Shown: positions 56,127 through 64,000, numbered from the stretch's first letter. The stretch is DNA of 64,000 nucleotides from Lingula anatina (GCF_001039355.2 NW_019775524.1:624481-688480); one strand, 5' to 3'. Numbers and translations: made by a program. The notes: generated by a model not told the origin, from the letters alone.

Positions 56127-57158
56127 GGTACATGTTATTCGTTATTTATTCAGAGAGATTGTGCAGTGCGCCGCCAGATGTCGCCAATGCCACCGCTGTC
56201 TTCAACAACCGAACCTGGACGTTCACCTGTGACGCTGGGTACGCGGTATCGGCCGGAGACACCACACAGACCCTGTTCTGTAATTTACAGGGGCAGTGGG
56301 AAGGAAATGTGGAAAACTGTGGTAAGATGCTTACAGAGACCGTTCATTTTTTCTTTCGTTTAAAAAAAATCAACTTTTCCCTTTCTGGAAAAATAAAATT
56401 AATTACATAATGCCACGAAAGCTAGTAACATTCGTTTAAAATAATATTGCATTTGCATAAAAATAGCGTTATGCTTGTTCATTTGGATTAGCTTTAGAGA
56501 AGAGAAAACGTTTTGAAATATGAAATTTCTTTTATCACGTACTTAAGAGTTTAAAAGCTGTACATGTAGTGTCCGGTTACTTGTAATACCATAACGCTCC
56601 TTATGGCACCATCTGATTTTCAACACCAGAAAGTCACCAACAAACTGTTCTTTTAAATTATGGTTCCGTTCACGTTGGTTTTGCTTGTACGTTTTGTTCC
56701 AATATAGAAATACATTTTATCAATAACTTACCAAATGCATATGTGATTTTGTATGATGCCAAAAATAAGCCAATTTGGAACTTGGTTGAAGAGATCAGAT
56801 CGAGTGGTAAGTTCCGGTAGGTATAGTAGTAATTATTCAGTCAGTTTATTTAAATCCCCGTCATAATTGATGAAAGGCGCCAACGAGCACGGTAGGTATC
56901 TTTTTCTTTTCTGTATTGTTATACTTTGTTAGTTATGTGGACGCATTTTTTTTTAATGAAAGACCTTAATTCTGGTGTAATCAGCTTGTTGTATTGATAA
57001 CACCTGAACATTCATTTGATAGATTTTGTTTAGTGACAATAACAATTTTGTATGTACTTCAACATGTTCTTTTAGTTCAGGTGTTTGTTTCGAAAGATTT
57101 AGCGTGTTGACACCAATGCCATACGTATGCGTGTATTGCTTTTGATTCAGTTGGTTGA
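35158..57158 (+). CDS. Gene B: giant secreted multi-domain lectin, paralogue of gene A (full gene span)
   Basis: Exons: 35158-35181, 35779-35812, 37596-37773, 38933-39150, 39631-39832, 40934-41145, 41402-41581, 42180-42356, 42666-42840, 43015-43244, 43523-43699, 44916-45197, 45700-46365, 46563-46730, 47318-47980, 48932-49099, 49336-49521, 50178-50381, 50893-51078, 51650-51910, 52239-52364, 52807-52897, 53096-53205, 53549-53661, 53887-54058, 54345-54488, 54756-54890, 55256-55444, 55789-55977, 56154-56321 and tentative 57151-57158. Phase holds throughout, giving about 2,011 residues. Order as gene A, but with CCP2 and a CCP between CTLD3 and SUEL, so probably the fuller ancestral form. Secreted recognition role inferred from the domains. 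A short membrane form may end at 45325. Confidence 0.8.
36572..36727 (+). pseudogene. Stray broken CCP exon in intron 2 of gene B
   Basis: Matches the third C-terminal CCP exon (56154-56321) and part of the intron after it (GTAAGATGCTTACAGA). About 10 bases are missing after GGGTACGCGG, which shifts the frame, and TTACAG has become TAACAG. It lies between the signal-peptide and CTLD1 exons, so it is a displaced fragment and not functional. Confidence 0.75.
37596..39150 (+). CDS. Gene B CTLD1 (exons 37596-37773, 38933-39150)
   Basis: Residues about 20-151: CDSGWTHKPEVGKCYR, LAMPKTQELHEA; then YWIGLERLTG, WLDGTPVTW, CAAYRTLG, YWADTACG, YVCEKS. Phases 1-2-1. No EPN or WND. The intron is enlarged by a Penelope-like insertion. 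Confidence 0.85.
37894..38700 (+). mobile_element. Penelope-like element fragment with inverted terminal repeats
   Basis: Arms of about 230 bases in inverted orientation (from about 37927 and up to 38700), with a 33-34 base extension on the left side only (37894-37926). The 12-base target duplication TGTTTCAATCGT lies at 37882-37893 and 38701-38712. Gene A's matching intron (about 3450-3475) shows a single uninterrupted copy of the target. The centre encodes a GIY-YIG domain. Inverted terminal repeats with a roughly 34-base extension and target duplications of this size are described for Penelope elements. Confidence 0.75.
38217..38578 (+). pseudogene. GIY-YIG endonuclease domain of a Penelope-like element (5'-truncated)
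   Basis: Reads CECQVCGEKYIGETGRSLTE, then R, EH and GH positions typical of the C-terminal endonuclease of Penelope-like retroelements, which nicks the target for insertion. The reverse transcriptase part is missing, so the copy cannot move by itself. The end of the frame runs into the right inverted repeat. Confidence 0.75.
39631..41145 (+). CDS. Gene B CTLD2 (exons 39631-39832, 40934-41145)
   Basis: Residues about 152-289: Gly-rich linker, CPSGWSHKASVNRCYW, IAMPKTAEQQ; YWIGLEHVGSNPDQWADGT, CSCDGRGSSSCNAYR, WMDRSC, YVCEI. The Cys pair in CSCD is kept here but lost in gene A. The 1.1-kb intron between the halves shows no other exon. Confidence 0.85.
41402..41581 (+). CDS. Gene B CCP1
   Basis: 180-bp phase 1-1 sushi exon: CSAPTSPANTSEV, YTCESGTTL, RVCQSTGAW, PVCQ. 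Matches gene A 5793-5972. Confidence 0.85.
42180..42356 (+). CDS. Gene B CCP2
   Basis: 177-bp phase 1-1 sushi exon: ITCSTPSAPADTT, YICATGTSL, RVCQSDETW, PVCE. Gene A keeps only a truncated relic of it (6698-6780). Confidence 0.85.
42666..43244 (+). CDS. Gene B CTLD3 (exons 42666-42840, 43015-43244)
   Basis: Residues about 409-543: ICSSGWTYVSSVGRCYRN, IAMPKTAELQ; YHIGLERMNGGANQWVDGT, CSCDNWQSGTCASYR, IWADNSC, YVCEIS. Distinct from gene A's CTLD3, which is a CTLD1 copy. Phases 1-2-1. Confidence 0.85.
43523..43699 (+). CDS. Gene B CCP3 (between CTLD3 and SUEL)
   Basis: 177-bp phase 1-1 exon: QCPLPSTPANASQV, YTCNTGYSL, RICQDNGAW, PVCK. It has no counterpart in gene A. The donor is the weaker GTGCGT. 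Confidence 0.8.
43700..44915. other. Long intron of gene B
   Basis: About 1.2 kb without a recognisable exon. A (TTTA)n run and a (TG)n array lie at 44738-44810. Confidence 0.6.
44916..45197 (+). CDS. Gene B SUEL-type (rhamnose-binding) lectin domain
   Basis: 282-bp phase 1-1 exon, residues about 603-696: ACESGTVSLQCP, DALYGRT, AACEGQQSCSV, DPCSGTYKYLQ. The YGR, DPC and KYL family marks are all present. Two residues shorter than in gene A near the N-terminal loop. Confidence 0.9.
45198..45325 (+). CDS. Gene B alternative C-terminus: hydrophobic anchor by intron read-through
   Basis: Reading on past the SUEL donor gives GKRVIGIIVPRR, an aromatic stretch (FYVADFYFLL), a hydrophobic run (VVTLLLL) and RRNVVV before the stop. 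It aligns with gene A 8992-9122 with one in-frame 3-base gap. The resulting form would have about 738 residues. Confidence 0.55.
45548..45553 (+). terminator. Candidate poly(A) signal for the short form of gene B
   Basis: AATAAA, about 220 bases after the read-through stop and before the LamG 1 acceptor. Gene A has only CATAAA at the same aligned point (about 9331). Confidence 0.35.
45700..46365 (+). CDS. Gene B LamG-like domain 1
   Basis: 666-bp phase 1-1 exon: AFWPLDANSLGTDLSGNG, FTLMFFIYLENLD, CIFEYAS, WHRVVVSFS, GRLSCVQLFD. Same length as gene A's copy and very similar to it. Confidence 0.8.
46563..46730 (+). CDS. Gene B CCP between the LamG domains
   Basis: 168-bp phase 1-1 exon: CNAPDAGVNAVYSG, YTCNFGT, RTCLG, LTWSGTQMECQ. 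Confidence 0.85.
47318..47980 (+). CDS. Gene B LamG-like domain 2
   Basis: 663-bp phase 1-1 exon: AFWPFDGNSLGNDFTGRG, FTLIWLMNP, CIFEFG, NTWQKVIVQYD, GRLSCIHLFD, ELCRERGN. Counterpart of 11177-11839. Confidence 0.8.
48932..49099 (+). CDS. Gene B CCP after LamG 2
   Basis: 168-bp phase 1-1 exon: CSAPEPGVNATYSG, YSCNVG, RTCLG, LTWSGTQMECG. Its acceptor directly follows a (TTTA)n array. Confidence 0.85.
49336..49521 (+). CDS. Gene B CCP before CTLD4
   Basis: 186-bp phase 1-1 exon: CSDPGFIDNSARLP, YTCNSGYFV, RVCQDNSTW, PPFCE. Confidence 0.85.
49903..50147. mobile_element. Palindromic MITE, near-complete copy
   Basis: Arms with TTCCCATAGATTTAGATCGA and its complement near GATCTAAATATCAGTGGGAA; centre with two TTAAATGTCTGTCACG-like inverted pieces. 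It inserted in the intron before CTLD4; gene A lacks it there. Confidence 0.7.
50178..51078 (+). CDS. Gene B CTLD4 (exons 50178-50381, 50893-51078)
   Basis: Residues about 1314-1443: CYGDWGHGYYGHCY, WETANDDCHRLGGYIWVPET, RWWVG; then NEPDNLDRVY and NICEQ. EPD motif and missing Cys as in gene A. The first exon uses the weaker donor GTTAGT. Confidence 0.75.
51137..51298. mobile_element. Short palindromic derivative of the Penelope-like element
   Basis: Inverted arms ACTTGTAAAGATT... and ...AATCTTTTCAAGT with the same TCTATAGCTA core as 37894-38700, plus the 33-34 base extension on the right side. Flanked by TTGGACATTG / CTGGACATTG (51126-51136 and 51299-51309). Gene A reads through at about 15645 without it. 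No coding content. Confidence 0.7.
51650..51910 (+). CDS. Gene B WSC domain 1
   Basis: 261-bp phase 1-1 exon: YLGCYRTDGGL, QCIEYCRGL, ECYCTKTV, CDTKCPGNKHQFCGG. A (GA)n array follows the donor at about 51929-51974. Confidence 0.9.
52239..52364 (+). CDS. Gene B fibrinogen-like mini-module
   Basis: 126-bp phase 1-1 exon: SCDVLYKNGVREYGQYWV, IRVECF. Donor GTGGGT. Kept intact, which supports a real module. Confidence 0.6.
52807..54058 (+). CDS. Gene B F5/8C domain (four exons)
   Basis: Exons 52807-52897, 53096-53205, 53549-53661, 53887-54058. One acceptor unit only at 52807. RLYGESGWGPDVSADTNGSW, VQNFTVHYRD, FDARGPTSSDF, IRILPE, CVMRLDVSGC. Here the upstream AACCAG of gene A is AACCAA, so only TTTAAG can serve as the last acceptor, which fixes it in all copies. 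Confidence 0.8.
54345..54890 (+). CDS. Gene B WSC domain 2 (exons 54345-54488, 54756-54890)
   Basis: VDVGCFLDD, SECRELCVQGGYLYAAVTNG; VCGCGNQIGKYG, CDIACTGNQQDACGG, FRVWS. The second acceptor is fed by a (TTA)n array. No MITE in this intron. Confidence 0.85.
55055..55143. repeat. (AAT)n with a TTATATGGCGCC...GGCGCCTTACAA tail
   Basis: An (AAT)n run followed by a short hairpin-like sequence with GGCGCC on both sides. This kind of tail is common in marine invertebrate repeats; the family is not identified here. Confidence 0.5.
55256..55444 (+). CDS. Gene B CCP, first of the C-terminal three
   Basis: 189-bp phase 1-1 exon: VKCPELPRKSNMALNTTERS, YTCLHGYRL, LRCVQKQW, GCE. Confidence 0.85.
55789..55977 (+). 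CDS. Gene B CCP, second of the C-terminal three
   Basis: 189-bp phase 1-1 exon: IVCSGALPTVANATRT, YRCLYGFLYPDG, IHCQDTGAW, ECQ. Confidence 0.85.
56154..56321 (+). CDS. Gene B CCP, third of the C-terminal three
   Basis: 168-bp phase 1-1 exon: LCSAPPDVANATAVF, FTCDAGYAV, LFCNLQGQW, ENCG. Source of the stray copy at 36572-36727. Confidence 0.85.
57151..57158 (+). CDS. Gene B tentative terminal exon
   Basis: After the conserved TTTTGATTCAG the phase 1 frame reads V-G-stop. Downstream sequence (GAGGGCGCTCGTTGTCTGTG) is conserved with gene A. An ATTAAA at 57328-57333 could serve as poly(A) signal. Confidence 0.35.
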
Positions 57159-57901
57159 GTGAGTCATAGAGGGCGCTCGTTGTCTGTGGCAGTGTGCGTG
57201 GTGAATCTGTTTGGCTCTGTAGTCCGAAATCAGTGCTTTCATTACTGGAGTTACTCTAGTGGTTCGTTATTTATAATGTTGCGCATGGTAGCAAAGTTTG
57301 TAAGGTGCGCTGTTTCCCTGGATGTTGATTAAAGCTTGTGGAGCATCTAAGAAGCGTGCAGGGTGCTTATGTGTTCAAACGAGAGGGAGAAAGAGAGAGA
57401 GAGGGAGAGTTAAGAGTTTGGGGGCGGTGAGAGAATGTGTTTCAGTTGGCACCAAAGCAAACTGGAAGAGATAGTGTCAGTTTGGTGACACGAGTAACCC
57501 AGCAACTTTAAAGACATTGAAAGTCCCAGGAAATACACTGTACCTTCCTGACCAGAACACCACGTGAATCGGCAACACGGAGAAAGATGCAAGACAATGT
57601 TTTGAACCTAGATTTATTGTACCATCTGGGAACAAACAGTGGAAAAACCTAAAGTAGCAGCTGGCGTCAGTCTCATTACATGAAATTTAATGTAAAACTA
57701 TGGAAAAATGGAGAACACCAATTGTGCTTCGGTTTGAGTAAATTGTATTGTCAGTTATTGTTGCCTTCCGCTGGGATACCCCAAAGATTAGACGATGGAA
57801 TGACCAGAGATAGACAAAGAAGACAAACAAAAAATACTTGCAAGGAACCATTGATATTGGGAAACATGGGTTTATATGTATCATTGATATTCCAAAATAG
57901 T
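57159..57901. other. 3' flank of gene B
   Basis: About 200 bases conserved with gene A (possible 3' UTR), then a (GA)n run near 57387-57408 and AT-rich sequence that still aligns loosely with gene A's flank. No gene supported. Confidence 0.4.
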
Positions 57902-58538
57902 TTAAAGCAATAATAACTCTTCCTTTGAGATTCAAAATTCCGCATGAAATACATTGTAAACAACGCATGGAAATATATTCTATTGTATTTTACCACTAAA
58001 ACGGCCGTTATTGTAGTAAAACTAAAATCTGTGCTTGTCAATAGGGCTTTCGATGCCAATTTCCCGGTCATCAAGGCATTCGTTGCTAATGACGTAATGG
58101 TGTCACGCGGATTCTCGCGTTCATTCGAGACCAAAATAACATATGGCGCCAAACGCATTAATGCAGACGCAGACGTAAGTTGCAAGTTTTTGTACAGTGC
58201 GTCGGATAACGAAAAGCCCAGAATGGCACACACTGTGGATATTAATGTATTTTTAACAAAAAGACGAATATATCTCATGAATCTTATATAGTGTTGTTGT
58301 TGTCTGCTTTTCCCGCGGTTTTAAGTAGGTCAACAGTGACTATGCGATGTCAGAGAGAGCTCCGTCAGTTAAAATCTCTTAAGAGATTTTAACAAAAAAC
58401 CTTACGTTTAGGAAAAAACCCTGGATTAACTTTGAATGCAGGAATGGGGTCGTTGACCATTGGTAAGTACGGGAAAATTGCCGTTTTTTCCGGGAAAATC
58501 CAATTTTTGGCCAAAACGAAGAGTTATTATGACTTTAA
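57902..58538. mobile_element. 637-bp TTAA-ended element related to the 316-bp MITE
   Basis: Ends TTAAAGCAATAATAACTCTT and AGAGTTATTATGACTTTAA, with TTAA at both ends. Shares TTTTACCAC-AAAACGGC and the AACTTTGAA...ATTGG blocks with 19396-19711, but has extra central sequence. Open frames of 115 (+) and part of 175 (-) codons cross it; neither shows a transposase motif that I recognise. Confidence 0.6.
58368..58393. repeat. Perfect 26-bp palindrome
   Basis: GTTAAAATCTCTT followed by its exact reverse complement, inside the 57902-58538 element. Confidence 0.9.
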
Positions 58539-59934
58539 TATTACACACAGAAGCCTGGATAACGATGCCCGACATGAAACTGTCTGAAACTGTCAACAAA
58601 GATATTTTCATCGTTACTTTTGGTTGAAATATAGATCGGTTTCACATAGACTAAATGCCTTTTTTAAACTATGAGCTATGTCATTTCGATCCTCAATCAA
58701 AGGTCCTTGCAAGTTTGGTCTTTAAAGAAACGATCTACTTTTTCACTGTTTACAGCAGAAACAATGCTGTTTTTTACACGGGACAGTATAGGAGAGAGAC
58801 AGAAATGCCCATGGTATTCTAAAAATAGGAAATAATAAAATTGTTTTGTTTTTAATAAAGCAAATTATATTTTATTCAGCGATAGTTTGAACTAATTACA
58901 GATACCGTATTGTTTCAAATTTTACATATTTTAATGAGTTTGGATTAGAACCCAAGAAATAACCAATATAGCTGTTTATTTCATTGTTATACATTTTAAA
59001 GTATCGTCTTGTCTCAGCATACGAAGATACTGCTTCTCATTATTTAATCATAAATGTATATTTGCTTCTTTAAAATTGATACATGATATAATTCAAGCTT
59101 GTCAGAAGACAATGTGAATAAAACATATGGTGAGCCTTTATGCACTATAAAAACACAAAACCTAGAGCAAATTCCACAGGACCTTAGCTTCACAGCTCGC
59201 ATACACTGTTAAAGTTGAGCAATCTCTACTGCTCTCTTAGTTGTTTAGGCAGAGAACATTCAAGCAGTACATGCTCCTTTGTTTGCACTGATGTCCAGAA
59301 AACACAGTCTATCCTGTCTAGTAATTGTCTCTTCATGAAGGGTTCAGGAAAATGGTATGACGTTTTATTACTCATATTATTACAAATTGTCTTTTATGTA
59401 GAATGGAGTGAAGGCATTATAACGCTTGCACAAACGTATTAAGTTTGTATTTATCTTTGCTATCTGTCAATATCTGCAAACAGTTTTTGATTTGCTTTTC
59501 TTCTAGAAACTCACATGTTGGAAAGAGTTGACAAAAGAAAGCACAATGTTTTACGATTCCTTGGTACTTAACTGTGAAGTTTAGATCCTGTTGTTAGTTG
59601 TTGTAGATTTTGTGTTTAAAACGTATTTGCGTGTATATACTTAGCCACTATTTTATGAGGGGATCTGTGTATACCGTAACAGATAAAAAGCTACTACTAG
59701 TACTAGCTAAAGAGCATTAGAGGACACATATTGCACGTTGCTTTATAGACCAACATCCGATCACAACACAGCCAAAAAGGGTAAATATGTCACACGGCAC
59801 AATGTAAATAACTTCTCTACATACATCCTAAGAACGTAAGGATCTTGGTCACAAGGCTGTTTTCTTGACTACAATTTGACTCAGTCATCATTCTTGGCAA
59901 CAAAATATTTGCCATAATCACATCAAGTAATGAC
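58539..59934. other. Intergenic region between gene B and the minus-strand gene
   Basis: Up to about 59000 it still aligns with the gene A 3' flank (for example GGAGAGAGACAG). Beyond that, no exon is seen. A TTTATT at 59364-59369 (AATAAA on the minus strand) could be the poly(A) signal of the minus-strand gene. Confidence 0.4.
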
Positions 59935-62074
59935 TCAACACACGTCTGCATATCCACCTTGTACTTGTACTGGTGGCCGGCACTGAATGTGAGCTTCATC
60001 CTCCAGTATCCACTCTGTATTGGACACCTTCCCCAACTCCTCAAGGCTGTTTTTCAGTGGATAGCATGCATATGTTGGCTGTTCCGTGTTGTCGACACCA
60101 CCTAAAACCATAGCTAGCGGTTGGTTGGTGGCTTTTAAGCACACGAATGATCCACTGTCGCCTCCAGCGCAGAAAACGTCACTTTTGCCTTCCACAATGA
60201 CAACTCCACGGAAACTGCTTTTACCGTCTTCCCCACGAGTAACGAAATCACATCTCGTTACTGTTCCACACGTAAATCCTGTTTGTGCGCCATACTTGTA
60301 AACCTCTTGACCCTTCGCTCTTCGGATATTATCACTAAAAATGCTATACCTAGAACTCTTTTTTATCCCTGGGCGCCATCCAAGAGTTGGTACTTCGATG
60401 GCTGCTATGTCGACAAAAGGAGATGGCTCTGAGCCCGTCTTAATGGCCCAACGACATGTCCCTTTATGCACTTCCGTGCACGTGTCTTCGGTTTCAGCGT
60501 CACAAGATTGAATCAAACGGACCTCAACGCCTTTGTTAGCAACATGCTCACTGGTAATCACATACACTGGTGAGTCCTCTTCGCTTGTGCGGAAGTAACC
60601 ACCAAGAGATCCGAACTTTTCCTCATCGTTGTCATCCTTACTCTCTATCACGATCTTTGCTCCCGGACTTGGTGGTTTCTTGCCACACATGAAAGATAAC
60701 CGTTTTGGAGAATCCGATACAATGATGTCACAATCACAATCCAGCCCATGGTCCTTGACCAAATATTTTATTAGTTTTTTCACTTCAGGTTCTGTGTATT
60801 TTCCAAACTGCTTGTTGCAGACATATACCTCAAAGCTGTCATTGTCGAAACCAAACATGTCGACAAAATTGAATCTGAAACGAACCCATAAACTTCATGA
60901 GAGACATTTGCATTTTTTTGTCTTTCTGTTCAACATAAGAAAAATCAAGGATCGAGTTTTATTCACAACTCCTTAGTGAAAATCAAAAACTAAATCATAC
61001 GTAAAATTGAATACCATTACCTATTTTACGAAGCCCGTTTAGTACATCCCAATTATTTAGTTGAATAATCTAAATAAAGTAACTCACTGCAAAAGATTTT
61101 CTGTCAGACTTTCAGGAATGGACATTGGGATGACAGCTGTGCACCGCAAAGACTCGTCAAAAGTTTCGGTAACCGGAGGTTTTACTTCGTCTTCGGTTGG
61201 TAATCTAAAAGAAATTGACATAGCTGATTCCGCATCTATAAATGCATCATACAAAGGTGTGAAATTGTTCTTTGTGTTGCGTCTTCTTTCTAAAAGAAAA
61301 GAATCTGTTCTCTCTCTCAAATTTTCAGGTTTCGCTTAAATTTTCAAACTTAAGATGATGCTGGAAATATAAAACTTGAAACTGTTAAGTGAAACATTTT
61401 CGTGCAGAATAGAAAGACACATAACAATTTTCAAAGCCTTACATTTTGACTTTTGTGATGTCGTATGCCTCTTCTTCTTGTGGCGCTCTTGGTTCCTTCG
61501 TCGCCTCGCTTGTATCCGTCCAAAGCAAAGTGTTCGTTCCAGTTGTGGAACATGGAGCTTTCATGCCAGTCGCTTCATTTGGATCCGTCCAAGGCAAAGT
61601 GTTCGTTCCAGTCGTGGAACACGGAGCTTTCATGTCAGTCGCTTCATTTGGATCCGTCCAAGGCAAAGTGTTCGTTCCAGTCGTGGGACATGGAGTATTC
61701 TCGGTCTCCGCCACATCCAAGCGACATTGATCATTTGTTTCACCTAAAAAACTTGCTCCATTTGGGAGTGAGGTATCACCCTTATAGACAATGCCGCGAA
61801 GCCATATGTAGTGGCCTGCAGTTGCTATTGGTTGTAGAATTTTAGCCCCTGTACGTTCTGGTTTATTTATATAATTGATAAAGATAAAGCTATGTACTGA
61901 GATTACAACAACTACAAAAATGATAAAGATCGCTGCTAGTAAAGCCATAAATAATACAAGTAGGATTGTATTTTCGAAGGGGCTTGCAGACTCAATGCCT
62001 GAAAAGCGAATGAAAAGATTTAAGAAGCCATCACTTAATGCGACACATAGCACAATGACCGTTAATATGACCAT
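59935..62074 (-). CDS. Membrane-anchored chymotrypsin-like serine protease with repeated linker
   Basis: Three exons on the minus strand: 62074-61443, 61315-61088 and 60874-59935, joined in phase 2 both times, giving 599 codons and a stop. N-terminus: hydrophobic start (MVILTVIVLCVALSDGF) and a strong membrane span (about residues 34-67), then a basic YINKPERTG. Next come repeats of TTGTNTLPWTDPNEAT, a linker, and a protease-like domain with His in TSEHV, Asp in FVDIAAIE and Ser in GGDSGSF. The His motif differs from the usual TAAHC. Basic residues after the span suggest that the C-terminus faces the cytosol, which would be unusual for this fold; this is an inference. The acceptor at 61315 is weak. 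The upstream start may be incomplete. Confidence 0.65.
61500..61715 (-). repeat. 66-bp coding tandem repeat
   Basis: About three in-frame units of 22 codons in the first exon of the protease gene, each with PC(S/P)TTGTNTL, WTDP or WTDT and NEAT or SEAT. Low divergence between units points to recent expansion. It forms a Pro/Thr-rich spacer between membrane span and protease. Confidence 0.85.
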
Positions 62075-63601
62075 TAATTATGTTAAATTTTTATCACATT
62101 GCATTCTCTCTCTATAATGACCTAGAAGAAAACCTAGGCAGTTGTACAGTTCTCATATACGAGATGAGGTTAAATATCATTAGATGAGGTTGAATATAAT
62201 TTATACACAACACGTTGATTATTCGAGACTAAAATGGTTTCTTTTGTAAAGATTCTTAGCATAGATTGTACAGCGTACATATATATAAAGGCAGAAATAA
62301 AACCGATTAAATATATATATCTGCACGTCCACTATACTGGGTAACGACAATGGATCATCATATTTGAAAGTCTGTCAAAATATTTCTGTGTTGTTTTACA
62401 ATGGGAGGTGCTTTCATGTGAAAAGGGTGGATTTTTCTTCTTACAACAAACACTTTTGCGTTTTAATACATTGCTGTGTTTTTTAAACTTTTTAATTGTT
62501 AGCCGAAAATGACACTAAAACAGCGCTTAAATCTGGGACACAGACATACCAGTCTGTTTTGCAGCTGTATATTATGGAAAAGAAAACTCTCAGAATAGTA
62601 TTGTCATGTTTTTGGTCACCTCATGCTTCAATTCACTCACTAGAAAAAAACAAAAATTGCTTTTTGCTGTGCATTACCATCGTTTCCGTTTTCAACTTCA
62701 TTACAAAGTATTACCTCCAATGCACATGAACTATACAAACCGTTCAACTTCGGGATATAACTACCTGAAATTCACCATGCTTTTCATAAAACAACAATGT
62801 GTAAAGAAATTCTGAGCGAGTAATCACAGATGTTGTGACCCAATCCTGTCACGTTTCCTTCGGACACGCACGACAGCGAAACCACAGCTAGCGTGTACTT
62901 TCGTTTCCCCATTCAGATTCGGCCCAGGGACTTAAGTGGAGATTTCCATTGACGCCATAATGACGCGGTCACATAAATATTAAATGAGATTCATTAAATT
63001 AGCTATATCCGGTTCCCACTTTTAGGAGTGTAACTCACGAATTCATGTCAATAATGTTTAATCGCCGATTCAGGATCGCAGCGTGCTTTCCCAGCTCTGT
63101 GAAGTTAGGTGTACTCTTTCCTGATAATGTTTGTGTGTGTTTAATGTTACATTTTCCAACATTCATGTATTTCCAAAAAGCAAAATACGATGCATAGTCT
63201 AAGCGGAAAGCATGCTCACAAGATGGGCGCCATGTTGAAATTTTGATGCCCATGTACCAATGTTGCTACCCAGAATCGTGGACGTGCATATGGAATAAAT
63301 TCCTTCGTGTTAATACCTGCTTGTTGCTGATCACAACACACATTATCATCTGTGGTACTTCCGGGAATTTTGATGCAACGGTTGAACATATAACATCTGA
63401 AAATAAGCATGTATGATGAAGCATACATGTATATAAGGAATGATATATCGCCGTAATATTATGTAAGTAAAGGCGATATTAAATAATTAATTACAATAGT
63501 GAGCATAATCAGAACAGCCTCTCCCTTCGCAATTTTGTATTGTTACATGTATCAGTTTCATTAAAATTTAAATTATTAATGTATATAATGAGTTTAATTC
63601 C
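62075..63601. other. Upstream region of the minus-strand gene
   Basis: AT-rich, no exon or RNA gene that I can support. Small open frames lack family features. Confidence 0.5.
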
Positions 63602-63792
63602 CAATGAAACTATTGTTCTATGCAGATCGATCCAATTCCGTGGTGACTCTTGCTGAATGCAATCACGTATAATCACTAACTGCTTATTGTATTTTACTCA
63701 ACCTGGGAGGCGTGTCATTCAGTTATACTGATTGCATTCAGTGAGATTCCCCGCGGACTTGGATCGATCTACGTGGAACAATAGTTTCATTG
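63602..63792. mobile_element. Palindromic MITE (AATGAAACTATTGTTC ends)
   Basis: Left end CAATGAAACTATTGTTCTA and right end GAACAATAGTTTCATTG are inverted repeats; the arms continue with GATCGATCCAA and GCTGAATGCAATCA and their complements. A single-arm copy lies at 2272-2345. Confidence 0.75.
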
Positions 63793-63821
63793 AAAATGCG
63801 GCCTAAGAAATAAAAGAAGAA

Positions 63822-63843
63822 ATATATATATATATATATATAT
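63822..63843. repeat. (AT)n microsatellite
   Basis: Eleven AT units. Confidence 0.9.
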
Positions 63844-63914
63844 GATGGAAACAGCCAAGGCATGCTGATATATCGGGTACATGTAGTAGAAAGGTGAAAA
63901 TACTATATCCTCTA

Positions 63915-64000
63915 AGACCCCATTCCCATAGATATTTAGATCGATTTATCCCCTGGGGAGTCTCACTAGATTGGTGTCAGCTTAACTGCAGTCTAAACGC
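63915..64000. mobile_element. Palindromic MITE, copy cut by the window end
   Basis: GACCCCATTCCCATAGATAT, then the ATCGATTTATC and GTCTCACTAGATTG blocks of the family seen at 1-205, 3955-4154 and 49903-50147. Confidence 0.7.

Noticed and set aside
57751-58278. Minus-strand open frame of 175 codons
   Set aside because: It runs through the TTAA element and its flank, shows no family motif and is crossed by an equally long frame on the other strand.
1-64000. CRISPR array, tRNA, rRNA or bacterial operon
   Set aside because: Tandem repeats are microsatellites or minisatellites without spacer structure; no RNA gene features were recognised by eye; the coding parts are split by introns.

Overview
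This is eukaryotic, intron-rich, repeat-rich DNA from an invertebrate animal. Exons are short (24-670 bp), almost all introns are phase 1, and the domain mix (C-type lectin, sushi/CCP, SUEL-type lectin, LamG-like, WSC, F5/8C) fits a marine invertebrate. A mollusc or other lophotrochozoan, a hemichordate or a cephalochordate would all be possible; the window alone does not decide. No prokaryotic gene organisation, rRNA, tRNA or CRISPR array was seen.

Layout: (1) Gene A (+, about 632-22030) is a very large secreted mosaic lectin. Walking the reading frame through 28 coding exons plus a tentative terminal exon keeps phase everywhere and gives about 1,895 residues: signal peptide, CTLD, CTLD, CCP, CTLD, SUEL lectin, LamG, CCP, LamG, CCP, CCP, CTLD, WSC, fibrinogen-like mini-module, F5/8C, WSC, CCP x3. 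(2) After a single N at 24064 the sequence restarts in the middle of an exon and repeats the 3' half of gene A almost identically (24065-about 32490). This is most likely a second haplotype left in the assembly, or less likely a very recent tandem duplication. (3) 32.5-35.2 kb is intergenic and holds duplicated promoter-proximal blocks. (4) Gene B (+, about 35158-57158) is a full paralogue of gene A in the same orientation with the same architecture plus two extra CCPs (about 2,011 residues). (5) A minus-strand gene at 59935-62074 encodes a membrane-anchored protease-like protein with a chymotrypsin-type His/Asp/Ser set and a repeated linker.

The two lectin genes look like tandem copies of one multi-ligand recognition molecule. 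In both, reading past the splice donor after the SUEL exon gives a conserved short hydrophobic tail and a stop at the same place, so each gene may make a short membrane-bound form (about 618 or 738 residues) and a long secreted form. Introns carry palindromic MITEs, a TTAA-flanked MITE, TIR elements, a Penelope-like fragment with a GIY-YIG endonuclease domain and many microsatellites. Comparing A, its repeated half and B gives empty sites and target duplications for several of these insertions.

All exon boundaries were read by eye from AG/GT sites, phase and A/B comparison; no transcript evidence was available.
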